Shown here: positions 56,116-64,000 of the stretch, in pieces
Layout: each line of letters opens with the position of its first letter
Numbering within the stretch: position 1 is the first letter of the stretch
Source: Oscillospiraceae bacterium
GTDB taxonomy: Bacteria; Bacillota; Clostridia; Oscillospirales; Acutalibacteraceae
Direction of reading: 5' to 3'
NCBI GenBank assembly: GCA_009785335.1
Contig: WQWM01000001.1
Coordinates: 157,202 to 221,201, forward strand
DNA: 64,000 nt
Position numbers and translations under genes: made by a program
The notes under the pieces: model-generated
Told to the model about the DNA's origin: nothing
Seen by the model: only the letters and a program-made list of their open reading frames with translations
Database searches by the model: none

Positions 56116-57738
56116 CTAGTTGTCCACTTCGCCCCAAACACGCAACAACACGCGGCTGCCCCGCAAGTGTCGTTGCCCTTCCGTCAGCGACACATGCTCC
56201 ACCGTGTTCACCCGGTCGGGGTCGCTATTGGCCACAGGCGTGCCGATATCCACCACAAAGCCCAGTGCCTGCAATTCTTGACGCACTTGGGTCACGTTGC
56301 GCCCCACCACATTGGGCATGATTTCAGTGCCGGGCCCACTGCTAACAAAAAGCGTGATGGCGGTGCCGGGTGGCACTTGCTCGCCCGGGGCGATGGATTG
56401 GTCGGTTACATAGCCCTCCTGCATCGTGTCATGATAAGCATATCGCACGGCAAATTGAAATTGCGTGCTAAACTCATCTTCAACTTCTTCCAGCAACATG
56501 CCGGCAAAGTCAGGCACTTCATATTCCATCGGCTGGGTCACGACCGGTGCTGTGGTAGTTTGCCCCTCAAACAGCCCAAACATGCTCTCCCGCGTGGCAG
56601 GATAGATTAACAGAAAAATGATGGTAACAACAATACCCGCACCCAAGATAATCCCCGCGATTTTTAGCGCAAGAAACTTGCTGTCATCAGCTTGTGGTGT
56701 CGGTGCCTGCACCTGCGGAATATTGCTGGTGGAATGGCGAATGCGCTGCGTGGCCGACTGATGCACAGCCGCCGGCGAGGCAGTGAGCTCTGCGCGGAAT
56801 TGCTCAACCGTGCGCGTGCGATCTTCGGGGAAAACCTGCATGGCGTTAATGAGCGCGTTAAGTACATAAGCCGGGATGCGCTCGGCAATTTGCGCTGGCA
56901 CCATCAGGCGATCGTTGTGGCGGCGGCTGACGGCATCATCGGGGTCTGTGCCCACCAACGCGCGATAAAGCACGGCAGCAAAAGCGTAAATATCCGTCCA
57001 AGCGCCCTGCTTGCCATCCACGCCATATTGCTCCAGCGCGGCATAACCATCAGCTATATTCGCGTTGAGTTCGCCGTGCGCGGTGCGTGCTTGCCAAATG
57101 CTGAACCCGCCAATGCGCACCTTGCCATCCGTGCCATAAAATAGCGTAGTGGGCGAAATGCCGCGATGCAAAATCCCCTGCTGATGCAAGCTGCCCAGCG
57201 TAGACAACACAGGCATCAACAGCGAACGCGCACGATCCCACGTGATATTTCCTTGTTTGCTGCGCAGCAAAAACTCACGAAATGTCACGCATTCACTATG
57301 GTCATATACGGCGTAAACCGTGCCGTTTTCTTCAAACACATCTGTCACCGCAAGCAAAGCCGAAAGCCCGCGCAGCCGCAGCAAATTGCGCCACAGCGCG
57401 GTGAAATTTTGCAAGCACTCCTGCCAAGTGGTTTCGCAACCCTGCATCACAAGGGGAACCAAATCCTCACCGCGCACAGCAATCGCCGCCGGAAAGAATT
57501 CACGCACATACACTGTTTTCTGATATTGCGCGTCAAAAGCCAAGTAAGTAATGCCGTCACCATTTTGCTCCACAGCACGGCCAATGCCAAAGCGCCCCTG
57601 CGCAAGCAATGTGCGCAAAGGCAACAGGGGTGCCGGTTGTTCAGTTTGCGCGGGTGTGCTGCAATGCAAGCATGCGGCTGTTTCATCCAGCGGGCGCATG
57701 CAGGCAGGGCAACGCTGCGCAATGTCGTTGATGAACAA
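56116..57738 (-). CDS. PASTA-domain protein kinase-like protein (probable pseudokinase) with N-terminal zinc ribbon
   Basis: QRCPACMRPLDETAACLHC; kinase-like region HRGISPTTLFYGTDGKVRIGGFSIWQAR; TM; two PASTA-like repeats (VPDFAGMLLEEVEDEF, MPNVVGRNVTQVRQELQALGFVV). Confidence 0.85.
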   Translation of the reverse strand: MFINDIAQRCPACMRPLDETAACLHCSTPAQTEQPAPLLPLRTLLAQGRFGIGRAVEQNGDGITYLAFDAQYQKTVYVREFFPAAIAVRGEDLVPLVMQGCETTWQECLQNFTALWRNLLRLRGLSALLAVTDVFEENGTVYAVYDHSECVTFREFLLRSKQGNITWDRARSLLMPVLSTLGSLHQQGILHRGISPTTLFYGTDGKVRIGGFSIWQARTAHGELNANIADGYAALEQYGVDGKQGAWTDIYAFAAVLYRALVGTDPDDAVSRRHNDRLMVPAQIAERIPAYVLNALINAMQVFPEDRTRTVEQFRAELTASPAAVHQSATQRIRHSTSNIPQVQAPTPQADDSKFLALKIAGIILGAGIVVTIIFLLIYPATRESMFGLFEGQTTTAPVVTQPMEYEVPDFAGMLLEEVEDEFSTQFQFAVRYAYHDTMQEGYVTDQSIAPGEQVPPGTAITLFVSSGPGTEIMPNVVGRNVTQVRQELQALGFVVDIGTPVANSDPDRVNTVEHVSLTEGQRHLRGSRVLLRVWGEVDN

Positions 57739-57853
57739 AGGCTCACCTCCGTACGCCTGCGGCGAGCAAGTCGCTTCGCTGTGCGTTAATCATGTTACAT
57801 CAAGAGTCAGCACTCTGTGATCATTATACCACAACCGTGCGTCATTGTCAAGT

Positions 57854-58540
57854 TTACATATACGCGACCGACACCGCAAACAATGCCTGTGCCGTGAAGT
57901 AAGGAATCAAACACGCAAAATGCAACGACGGCATGGACTGTCCGCGCTTTTCTCGGATTTTTTTGTTCAAGAACAGCACGCTATCTGAAATGGCGAACAA
58001 CACACCAGGCAAGATCATCAACCGGCCAAGCGGGCCGCCCAGCATGGCGATGTTGATGGTGAACATCATCATTGCGCCCAACATGAGCGAATAGCCCAAA
58101 AACGGCAGCAGCATCTTCTCCAAATCAAACACGCGATGCATGATTAAAATCAAAATTGGCAGCAACAACAACAGCGGCAGCAGCAACAGATTCAACGGCG
58201 CAATGGCGGCCAACACCACGATATACGCCACATGGCCAAGAAAAAACGGTATGCCGCCGCTGATGAGTATCTTGTTTTTGAGTTCGGGGCGCACAAAGGG
58301 GTCGAGCCCCAGCAGCAAATCACCAAGCCAGCCCAAGCCAAGCCCAATCAGCATGACTGTAACGGCGGTGCTCCATGCTTCGCTGCGTTGCGTGGCAGCA
58401 ACAAAGCCGGCAGTCAAAAACAGCGTGGCGGCAATCATTTTGCAGATGAGACGGGGCACTTTGTGGCGCGTGCTGCTTAGCGCAGCAGTAGGGATGGACA
58501 TGAGGGCACAGCCAATGGCGAGGAAATAGTATAGCGGCAT
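57854..58540 (-). CDS. YhhN/lysoplasmalogenase-like membrane protein
   Basis: Multi-TM protein; LGWLGDLLLGL, SDSVLFLNK motifs typical of the family. Confidence 0.75.
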   Translation of the reverse strand: MPLYYFLAIGCALMSIPTAALSSTRHKVPRLICKMIAATLFLTAGFVAATQRSEAWSTAVTVMLIGLGLGWLGDLLLGLDPFVRPELKNKILISGGIPFFLGHVAYIVVLAAIAPLNLLLLPLLLLLPILILIMHRVFDLEKMLLPFLGYSLMLGAMMMFTINIAMLGGPLGRLMILPGVLFAISDSVLFLNKKIREKRGQSMPSLHFACLIPYFTAQALFAVSVAYM

Positions 58541-58556
58541 GGGATTCTCCTTATGT

Positions 58557-59012
58557 TTATCTTTTTAGTCGTAGTGTAACATTAATTTGCGGGCAATGTT
58601 GCGCCAGCATTTTGATCAAAGCTTGATGTATTGCATTACCAAACGAGTTGACGTGATATTTTACGCCATTGCGAAAACGAAACACATAATGAAATGCGTA
58701 GCCCTCTCCTACTGGTTCATAAAGCCCTCGGTGCGACATCCTTGTGAACTGTACTTGCTCAAGCTCATGCAGCGGCAATAACACTGCGCTGCCTAGTCTT
58801 TGGCGATAAAACCAGCTTTTGTTCAGCACCGTGCGTCGGATGCCCAGCTTTTCACTCAGCGCAACAAGCCGCAAACCTGGTCTGTCGTGAAACTCTACCG
58901 TTGTTTTCGCAGAAAAACCTTTCTCGATACGGCGAAGCTCCGCTTCAGTAAGATTCAAATGTTGCATGTGCCGCGCATGTTTTCGGCTGCGGCCAATTTT
59001 GGTGATATCCAT
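58557..59012 (-). CDS. hypothetical protein
   Basis: MDITKIGRSRKHARHMQHLNLTEAELRRIEKGFSAKTTVEFHD... Confidence 0.6.
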   Translation of the reverse strand: MDITKIGRSRKHARHMQHLNLTEAELRRIEKGFSAKTTVEFHDRPGLRLVALSEKLGIRRTVLNKSWFYRQRLGSAVLLPLHELEQVQFTRMSHRGLYEPVGEGYAFHYVFRFRNGVKYHVNSFGNAIHQALIKMLAQHCPQINVTLRLKR

Positions 59013-59024
59013 AGGACTTCCCCT

Positions 59025-59255
59025 TTACAGCGTAAATTGCTCCGGCTCAAACTCCGGCAGCAACGGCGCACGCTCGGGCCTGCGCTTGATGGGGTCATAC
59101 TCATATTTCTTGCACAGCGAATCAGGCAGCATCACGCCGCAGTGCGGGCAAAGAATACTGCCGAGATCGGGCGCAGGTTTGCCATGCAGGCACAGCGCAC
59201 AGCTGGGTTCATAGTTTTTGCTGTGAAACAGGGGGCGTGTTTTTTTGTGGCTCAT
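59025..59255 (-). CDS. small zinc-ribbon-like protein
   Basis: SCALCLHGKPAPDLGSILCPHCG. Confidence 0.6.
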   Translation of the reverse strand: MSHKKTRPLFHSKNYEPSCALCLHGKPAPDLGSILCPHCGVMLPDSLCKKYEYDPIKRRPERAPLLPEFEPEQFTL

Positions 59256-59258
59256 GAG

Positions 59259-59915
59259 CTATCTCCTCTTTTGTTTAGCTTGGCGTCTGATATGCTGCCA
59301 AGCACGTTTGTTTTCAGGCGTGTGTCCCACGCGCAGGTCAGGCAGATACTCTTGCAGCAGGTCAATCAGCCGCTGACTCCCCGCTCCTTCTGCACTGAAT
59401 TTTCGGCCATTGCTGGTGTGCACAGTCAGCCTGTTGCCTTTGCGGCGCACCCAAACAACTTTGCTCAGCGGCAACAGCACAATCTTCAGTGAGGGAGACA
59501 ACAACATAAAATTTTCTGTCACTGTTGCGCTGCCGAACTGATCGGCATGCTTGTTGAGTTCAGCATCAAATTGCCGAAAGGCTTCTTCGTCCATGTTAAA
59601 ATCTTGGTGCGTTTGCGCAATTTTTCCGCAAAGCAAAAACAACTGCACCGCCCCAATGAAGGCCGCAAGCGCAGACGGAAACACGGGCGTCGCCAACAAT
59701 ACCACACCAGCACCAAGGAATATCCAGGCGAGGGCAAACATGATTTTTCTCCGCTTAAGGTATATCGCAAATGTTTCTGACAATGCGGATGAAACTATCT
59801 GTTGTTCAACGGCTGGCTCTTGCACGCCAAAGTTCGGGTTTGCAGCTCCGCAGCTTTGGCAGGTTTGCTGCGTGTGCAACAACACATTTTTGCAATATTC
59901 ACAATGATTGTGCAT
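59259..59915 (-). CDS. zinc-ribbon membrane protein, unknown function
   Basis: HCEYCKNVLLHTQQTCQSCGAANP, two TM segments, C-terminal beta-rich region. Confidence 0.7.
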   Translation of the reverse strand: MHNHCEYCKNVLLHTQQTCQSCGAANPNFGVQEPAVEQQIVSSALSETFAIYLKRRKIMFALAWIFLGAGVVLLATPVFPSALAAFIGAVQLFLLCGKIAQTHQDFNMDEEAFRQFDAELNKHADQFGSATVTENFMLLSPSLKIVLLPLSKVVWVRRKGNRLTVHTSNGRKFSAEGAGSQRLIDLLQEYLPDLRVGHTPENKRAWQHIRRQAKQKRR

Positions 59916-59956
59916 AGCAATTCTCCTATATGTTTTATCATTCTATAATCATATTA

Positions 59957-61006
59957 TCATATTTTTCGGCGCAGGTCAAGCTCCAGTATCACAAACACGC
60001 AAAAAATCAGCAGCGCAATGCCCGCAGGCGCCGAAACCGCCCACAACCGCACCGGCATAGACGCTCCCGCCACTGCCGCAACGCTCACCGCCGTGTGCAC
60101 CGGAAAGACCCTCACCAGCACCGCGCATAGCCCCGCTGCCAAGCCACCATGCAGCAGCCGTGCCAGCCAGAATTTCCACAGCGGCAACCCAGTCGATTTC
60201 ACATCCCCCAGCACCTGCGCATGCACGCCCAGCCCGCCCCACGCGAGCCCCGCCGCCAGCATTGGCAAACTCGCCTGCGCGTTCACCATCGCTGCCGTGC
60301 CAGTGCTCACTTCCAACAGCATTTGCAGATAGGGTATCGCGCCCCACCAGCCAAATGGCAACAACTGCAACAAGCTCGTGAGCGCACCAAACAGCACCAC
60401 CCATCCGCAGACCAAGATAATCGACTTTGTGGCTTGGGCCACTGCAATTAACAGCGAACCCGTAGGGGCGACCGTCCTCGGTCGCCCGCCACCCTCAACA
60501 CGCGCATTCGGGCGACCGAGACGTTCGCCCCTAGTTACAAACCGCACACACAATCCCACCAGCAAACTCCCCACTGTCAGCGCAGCCAACACCACCACGC
60601 CCGCCGCGCGATTGCCCAGCATACCCGCACCCACCGCGCCAATCAGAAACCCCGGCCCGGCATTTACGCAAAACAATTGCAACCGCTGCGCTTGTTCCTG
60701 CGTGAGCTGCCCCCGCGCATGCAATTGCGCAACCACTTTCGCGCCCACAGGGTAGCCACCCAGCAGCCCCAACAACATTGCACCAGCCCCGGGGTATTTC
60801 GTTCGCCCCCGCCCGCTCAGCTGCACATATATCGCCGCAATCACGAAAAACGGATACAGCGCGGGAATAATTACATTGCCGCACAGCGCAAGCGCAGCAC
60901 GTGCACCCTGCATAGCAAGCGGCGCATGCAACACCAGCGCAACGGCTAACACAACACACGCAACCAGCGCAAGTGGATTTTTCAAGCGAACAATCATCTG
61001 TTTCAT
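59957..61006 (-). CDS. ylbJ: YlbJ-like sporulation integral membrane protein, with in-frame palindromic repeat
   Basis: NVIIPALYPFFVIAAIYVQL, LLGLLGGYPVGAKVVAQLH, LFCVNAGPGFLIGAVGAGMLGN, VLFGALTSLLQLLP. Confidence 0.82.
   Translation of the reverse strand: MKQMIVRLKNPLALVACVVLAVALVLHAPLAMQGARAALALCGNVIIPALYPFFVIAAIYVQLSGRGRTKYPGAGAMLLGLLGGYPVGAKVVAQLHARGQLTQEQAQRLQLFCVNAGPGFLIGAVGAGMLGNRAAGVVVLAALTVGSLLVGLCVRFVTRGERLGRPNARVEGGGRPRTVAPTGSLLIAVAQATKSIILVCGWVVLFGALTSLLQLLPFGWWGAIPYLQMLLEVSTGTAAMVNAQASLPMLAAGLAWGGLGVHAQVLGDVKSTGLPLWKFWLARLLHGGLAAGLCAVLVRVFPVHTAVSVAAVAGASMPVRLWAVSAPAGIALLIFCVFVILELDLRRKI
60461..60534. repeat. double-hairpin palindromic element, family A, inside ylbJ
   Basis: GTAGGGGCGACCGTCCTCGGTCGCCCG ... 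CGGGCGACCGAGACGTTCGCCCCTAG. Confidence 0.85.
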
Positions 61007-61056
61007 GGTAATAGGTATGTGCGCAACAGAATATGCATGCTTGTGGAGGTGATTGA

Positions 61057-61350
61057 ATGCCAAAGCAAAAGATATCATTTAGCGCAAAGGTTCGGCTGGC
61101 AGGCGAGGCACTGGATGTGCCCGCACGTGCGCTGCCGGGTTTTTGCCATATCGAGTTGATGCAAAATCGTCAGGCCGTCATTGAAGGCGTGAAGGGCGTG
61201 CTGGGCTACAGCGAAGATGAAATCAAGCTGAACATGAGCGATTTGGTGGTCACCTTTCGCGGGCAGGGACTAACCATTTCGGGCTATCAACAGGAAGCAC
61301 TGACCATGAGCGGCACCATTTTTCAATTAACAATGGACAATGGACAATGA
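61057..61350 (+). CDS. yqfC: YqfC/YabP-family sporulation protein
   Basis: LPGFCHIELMQNRQAVIEGVKGVLGYSEDEIKLNMSDLVVTFRGQGLTISGYQQEALTMSGTI. Confidence 0.88.
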   Translation: MPKQKISFSAKVRLAGEALDVPARALPGFCHIELMQNRQAVIEGVKGVLGYSEDEIKLNMSDLVVTFRGQGLTISGYQQEALTMSGTIFQLTMDNGQ

Positions 61351-61462
61351 ACAATTTGGGTTGCCCAACACGCGCAACGCCAGTGATGGGCGATTTAAAT
61401 TGGGTATGGGCGAAGCCCATCAAACATTGTCAATTGTACATTGTCAATTGTACATTGGAGAA
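61326..61462. repeat. short inverted-repeat sequence between yqfC and yqfD
   Basis: TTAACAATGGACAATGGACAATGAACAATT ... CATTGTCAATTGTACATTGTCAATTGTACATTG. Confidence 0.65.
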
Positions 61463-61465
61463 ATT

Positions 61466-62623
61466 ATGCTTTTCATCAAACTCATGCGCTGGCTACGCGG
61501 CTATGTTTGTTTTTCAGCTTCGGATGGATTTCCGGAGCGGTTTTTGAACTTATGCAATCAAGCTGGCATTGCCATGTGGGATGTTGCCTGGCGGGGCTGC
61601 AACATGCACGGCATCACCGACCGCCACGGCTTTGTTGCCATGCAGCAATGTGCCCCTCCCGCAGGCATCACGCTGAAAGTTAGGGGCAAACGCGGGCTGC
61701 CCTTTGCCGTGCATGCCTATCGCAAGCGCACAGGATTACTGGCAGGCGTCGCGGTGTGTTTAATTACCCTGGCGGTGCTGTCTAGCATGATTTGGACCAT
61801 TGAGGTGCAGGGCAACGAAACCATCGCCACCGAGGAAATTCTGCAAGTGCTGCACGAACAGGGCCTGCGCCTTGGCGTGCGCCGCAACAGCCTTGACCCG
61901 CGCAGTATGGCCGAAACCGCACAGCAAGCACTACCCGGCGTGGGCTGGCTAACCGTGAACCTACGCGGCAGCAGCGCGGTCATCGAACTGCGCGAAGAAC
62001 ACAGCGTGCAACCTTGGCTCACCACTGACCAACCGCAGCATATCATCGCGGCAAAGGCTGGGCAAATTCGCATTTTCGAACTCTACCAAGGGCAGGCGGA
62101 AATCATGGTGGGCGACGCGGTGTATGCAGGCGCACTGCTGGCCAATGCCCGCATGCAAAACCGCGATGAAACCTTCCGCTATGTGGCAGCAGATGCCTAT
62201 GTGGTCGCACGCACGGTGGTCACCGGGCACGGTGAAGCCCCTCGCAGCCGCATGGTGCACAGGCTTGCGCCCAGCCGCACGCGCTACCGCTTGCAGGTGC
62301 TGAATTTCACTATTCCCTTAGGCCGACAAACACAGAGCGCGACCATCGACACCACATTTCATCTTGAGCTTGCCGGGCGAATCATGCCCTTGGCGCTGCA
62401 CCGTCACAGCGAAATCACCGCGCAGCCGCAACAGCGCATTCTCACCGACCGCCAGCTGCAACTCTCCGCAGCCGCTGAGTTCTTCAACTGGGCCTACACC
62501 CACACCCGTGCCGCGCAAATGCTGGAGCAAGACATCACCGTTGAGCTCACGCAAGACTACGCCCGCGTGGTGCTGCACGGTGCGGCGTATGAGAACATTG
62601 GCTTTGCGGTTGCGGTGGAATGA
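61466..62623 (+). CDS. yqfD: sporulation protein YqfD
   Basis: LRGYVCFSASDGFPERFLNLCNQAGIAMWDV, WTIEVQGNETIATEEILQVL, directly downstream of yqfC. Confidence 0.88.
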   Translation: MLFIKLMRWLRGYVCFSASDGFPERFLNLCNQAGIAMWDVAWRGCNMHGITDRHGFVAMQQCAPPAGITLKVRGKRGLPFAVHAYRKRTGLLAGVAVCLITLAVLSSMIWTIEVQGNETIATEEILQVLHEQGLRLGVRRNSLDPRSMAETAQQALPGVGWLTVNLRGSSAVIELREEHSVQPWLTTDQPQHIIAAKAGQIRIFELYQGQAEIMVGDAVYAGALLANARMQNRDETFRYVAADAYVVARTVVTGHGEAPRSRMVHRLAPSRTRYRLQVLNFTIPLGRQTQSATIDTTFHLELAGRIMPLALHRHSEITAQPQQRILTDRQLQLSAAAEFFNWAYTHTRAAQMLEQDITVELTQDYARVVLHGAAYENIGFAVAVE

Positions 62624-62747
62624 GCCCCCTCAGTCACGCTGCGCGTGCCAGCTCCCCCACGAGGGGAGCCCTTGGCAAAGCATAGACTTTCGGCTGTCGC
62701 CAGAGTCTCCCCCGAGGGGGAGATGTCGCGGAGCGACAGAGGGGGTG
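62623..62747. repeat. family B palindromic repeats, inverted pair
   Basis: CCCCCTCAGTCACGCTGCGCGTGCCAGCTCCCCCACGAGGGGAG ... CTCCCCCGAGGGGGAGATGTCGCGGAGCGACAGAGGGGGT. Confidence 0.7.
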
Positions 62748-62788
62748 TGCAATGAAAAACCCGACAGCGATGTGCTGCCGGGTGGGTG

Positions 62789-62944
62789 TTATGCTTTGTT
62801 GTCGTCGTTTGCAAAGTGTTGGAGCATCGCCTTCACATCGTCCATCACCTGCTCATCCGTGTCGTACCCACGCGCGGTGGCGAACATGCGGTAAGCCTCT
62901 AATTTTGCGGATAGTTTCTCAATGATCTCAGCTGAGTTTGCCAT
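62789..62944 (-). CDS. small 51-aa protein
   Basis: MANSAEIIEKLSAKLEAYRMFATARGYDTDEQVMDDVKAMLQHFANDDNKA*; GAAAGGAG RBS; terminator downstream. Confidence 0.6.
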   Translation of the reverse strand: MANSAEIIEKLSAKLEAYRMFATARGYDTDEQVMDDVKAMLQHFANDDNKA

Positions 62945-63066
62945 AACTTTTGCTCCTTTCGCAAGTGTTGTTTATATTGTACCACACTTCGCGATAAAAA
63001 TCAAGCAAAAGTTGTTGCATCTAAAACCAGCAGCGGGCGGGCTGCCGGGGTTCCCACAGGAAGGAT

Positions 63067-63831
63067 TTATCCTAACCAATTTATTATCCCAGCTATAACT
63101 CCAACTATAGAGGCAAAACCTACTAGCAATAGCGCTTGACCGACAACATCCACAATCTCGGGGACGTTTCTATCCCCAATTATAGTAGCCAGAATCAAAA
63201 ACACCACAACAGAAAAAATCAACGTAACACTGCTTATAATCAATAACCACGGTGTTGTTGTCCCGCCGCTGCTTGCACCACGCGCAAACCGCGCTTCGGC
63301 AGCAGCCATGTCATTGCACAGGCGGCCTTGGGCAAAGGCAAAGGTTGTGCCCGCAATACCCGCCGAGATATCGGTGGGCAGGTTCATTGTTGCTTCAATG
63401 CGCAGCAAATTCACGCCGCGCACATCAACGTGAATGTACCTTGGCAGTGCAGTTGCATTGATAGTAACTCGCTGCAACAATCGACCATCGCCAAAAAACG
63501 CAATGCTTCCTCCACGAATCCCTGTGCCATCTATGCGTCCAATGTATCCGCTTAATGTCGCATGCTGTCCTCTGAGATTATGCAAAGTAAAAGAACTTCC
63601 CGTGCTTAAGGGACTTGCTTGAACTGGAAAACGCAATGCATTTGCATAGGATACGCCGCCCATAACCGCGCTTCCAACAACGGCATTCCGTCCGATACCC
63701 GTGCTACCAAGTTGATGCGGCGGCACGGCTTGCGTAAGTATCACCTGCCGTGCGCTGGCTTGCGTTGCCAGAGGAATGAGCATCAGCACCGCCAATGCCA
63801 CAGCGAGAATTGATTTGATTGTCTTCTTCAT
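63067..63831 (-). CDS. secreted membrane-anchored protein with NPCBM-like region, behind poly-G promoter cassette
   Basis: Signal peptide MKKTIKSILAVALAVLMLIPLATQASA; LSGYIGRIDGTGIRGGSIAFFGDGRLLQRVTINATALPRYIHVDVRGVNLLRIEA; two C-terminal TM segments. Confidence 0.75.
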   Translation of the reverse strand: MKKTIKSILAVALAVLMLIPLATQASARQVILTQAVPPHQLGSTGIGRNAVVGSAVMGGVSYANALRFPVQASPLSTGSSFTLHNLRGQHATLSGYIGRIDGTGIRGGSIAFFGDGRLLQRVTINATALPRYIHVDVRGVNLLRIEATMNLPTDISAGIAGTTFAFAQGRLCNDMAAAEARFARGASSGGTTTPWLLIISSVTLIFSVVVFLILATIIGDRNVPEIVDVVGQALLLVGFASIVGVIAGIINWLG

Positions 63832-63864
63832 GCGAAACATCTCCTTTGTTAAATAATAACTAAA

Positions 63865-63887
63865 ATTATACCCCCCCCCCCCCCCCC
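63865..63887 (-). promoter_or_regulatory. -10 box abutted by a 17-nt poly-G tract
   Basis: Minus strand G17 then TATAATTTTAGTTATTATTTAACAAAGGAGATG; same leader as at 18158-18210. Confidence 0.6.
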
Positions 63888-64000
63888 TTTTTTTAATTTT
63901 TTTCTCTTTTTTTCTTCGGGGGCAATATAGAGAAAAAAAAGATGGGGCGGGGGGAGGGTTCATGTTTACGGAGAGAGGACTTTCTTTCCTCTTCATGCAA

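Noticed and set aside
1-64000. Prophage, integrase, CRISPR-Cas, retron or restriction-modification system
   Set aside because: No integrase, capsid, reverse transcriptase, Cas or R-M proteins were recognisable among the ORFs; the only nuclease-like accessory gene is the DUF559 ORF.

Overview
The window is a gene-dense stretch that looks like a spore-forming, probably anaerobic Clostridia-type Firmicute; this is inferred from YqfC/YqfD, YlbJ, a YlmC/YmxH-like protein and sortases. Housekeeping genes recognised from the translated ORFs include gpmI, holB, ricT, metK, cinA, thiI, a cysteine desulfurase and a tRNA-Ser(GGA). The main accessory block (about 25.3-50.3 kb) is a cell-surface locus: two class-B sortases, a ~5,020-aa cell-wall-anchored protein (candidate thioester domain, about 29 DUF11-like repeats, a Cys/Asn/Thr low-complexity tail and an IPKTN-type sorting signal), a membrane-anchored solute-binding-like protein, a SipW-type signal peptidase and a small membrane protein. 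Best candidates for undescribed biology: (1) a compact par/Fst-like type I toxin-antitoxin locus at 2079-2416, with two convergent consensus promoters, a 24-aa hydrophobic peptide and a shared terminator; (2) a ~500-bp element in which a DUF559 nuclease gene sits between 65-bp inverted repeats that belong to a locally dispersed palindrome family; (3) two unlinked genes that share a promoter/leader cassette with a long poly-G tract abutting the -10 box (candidate phase variation); (4) a family of ~80-bp double-hairpin elements, one of which lies in frame inside ylbJ; (5) degenerate CinA-like cytoplasmic domains apparently fused to a sortase and to a circularly permuted SpoIID-like protein; (6) a PASTA pseudokinase. 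All calls are by eye; no searches or folding were run.
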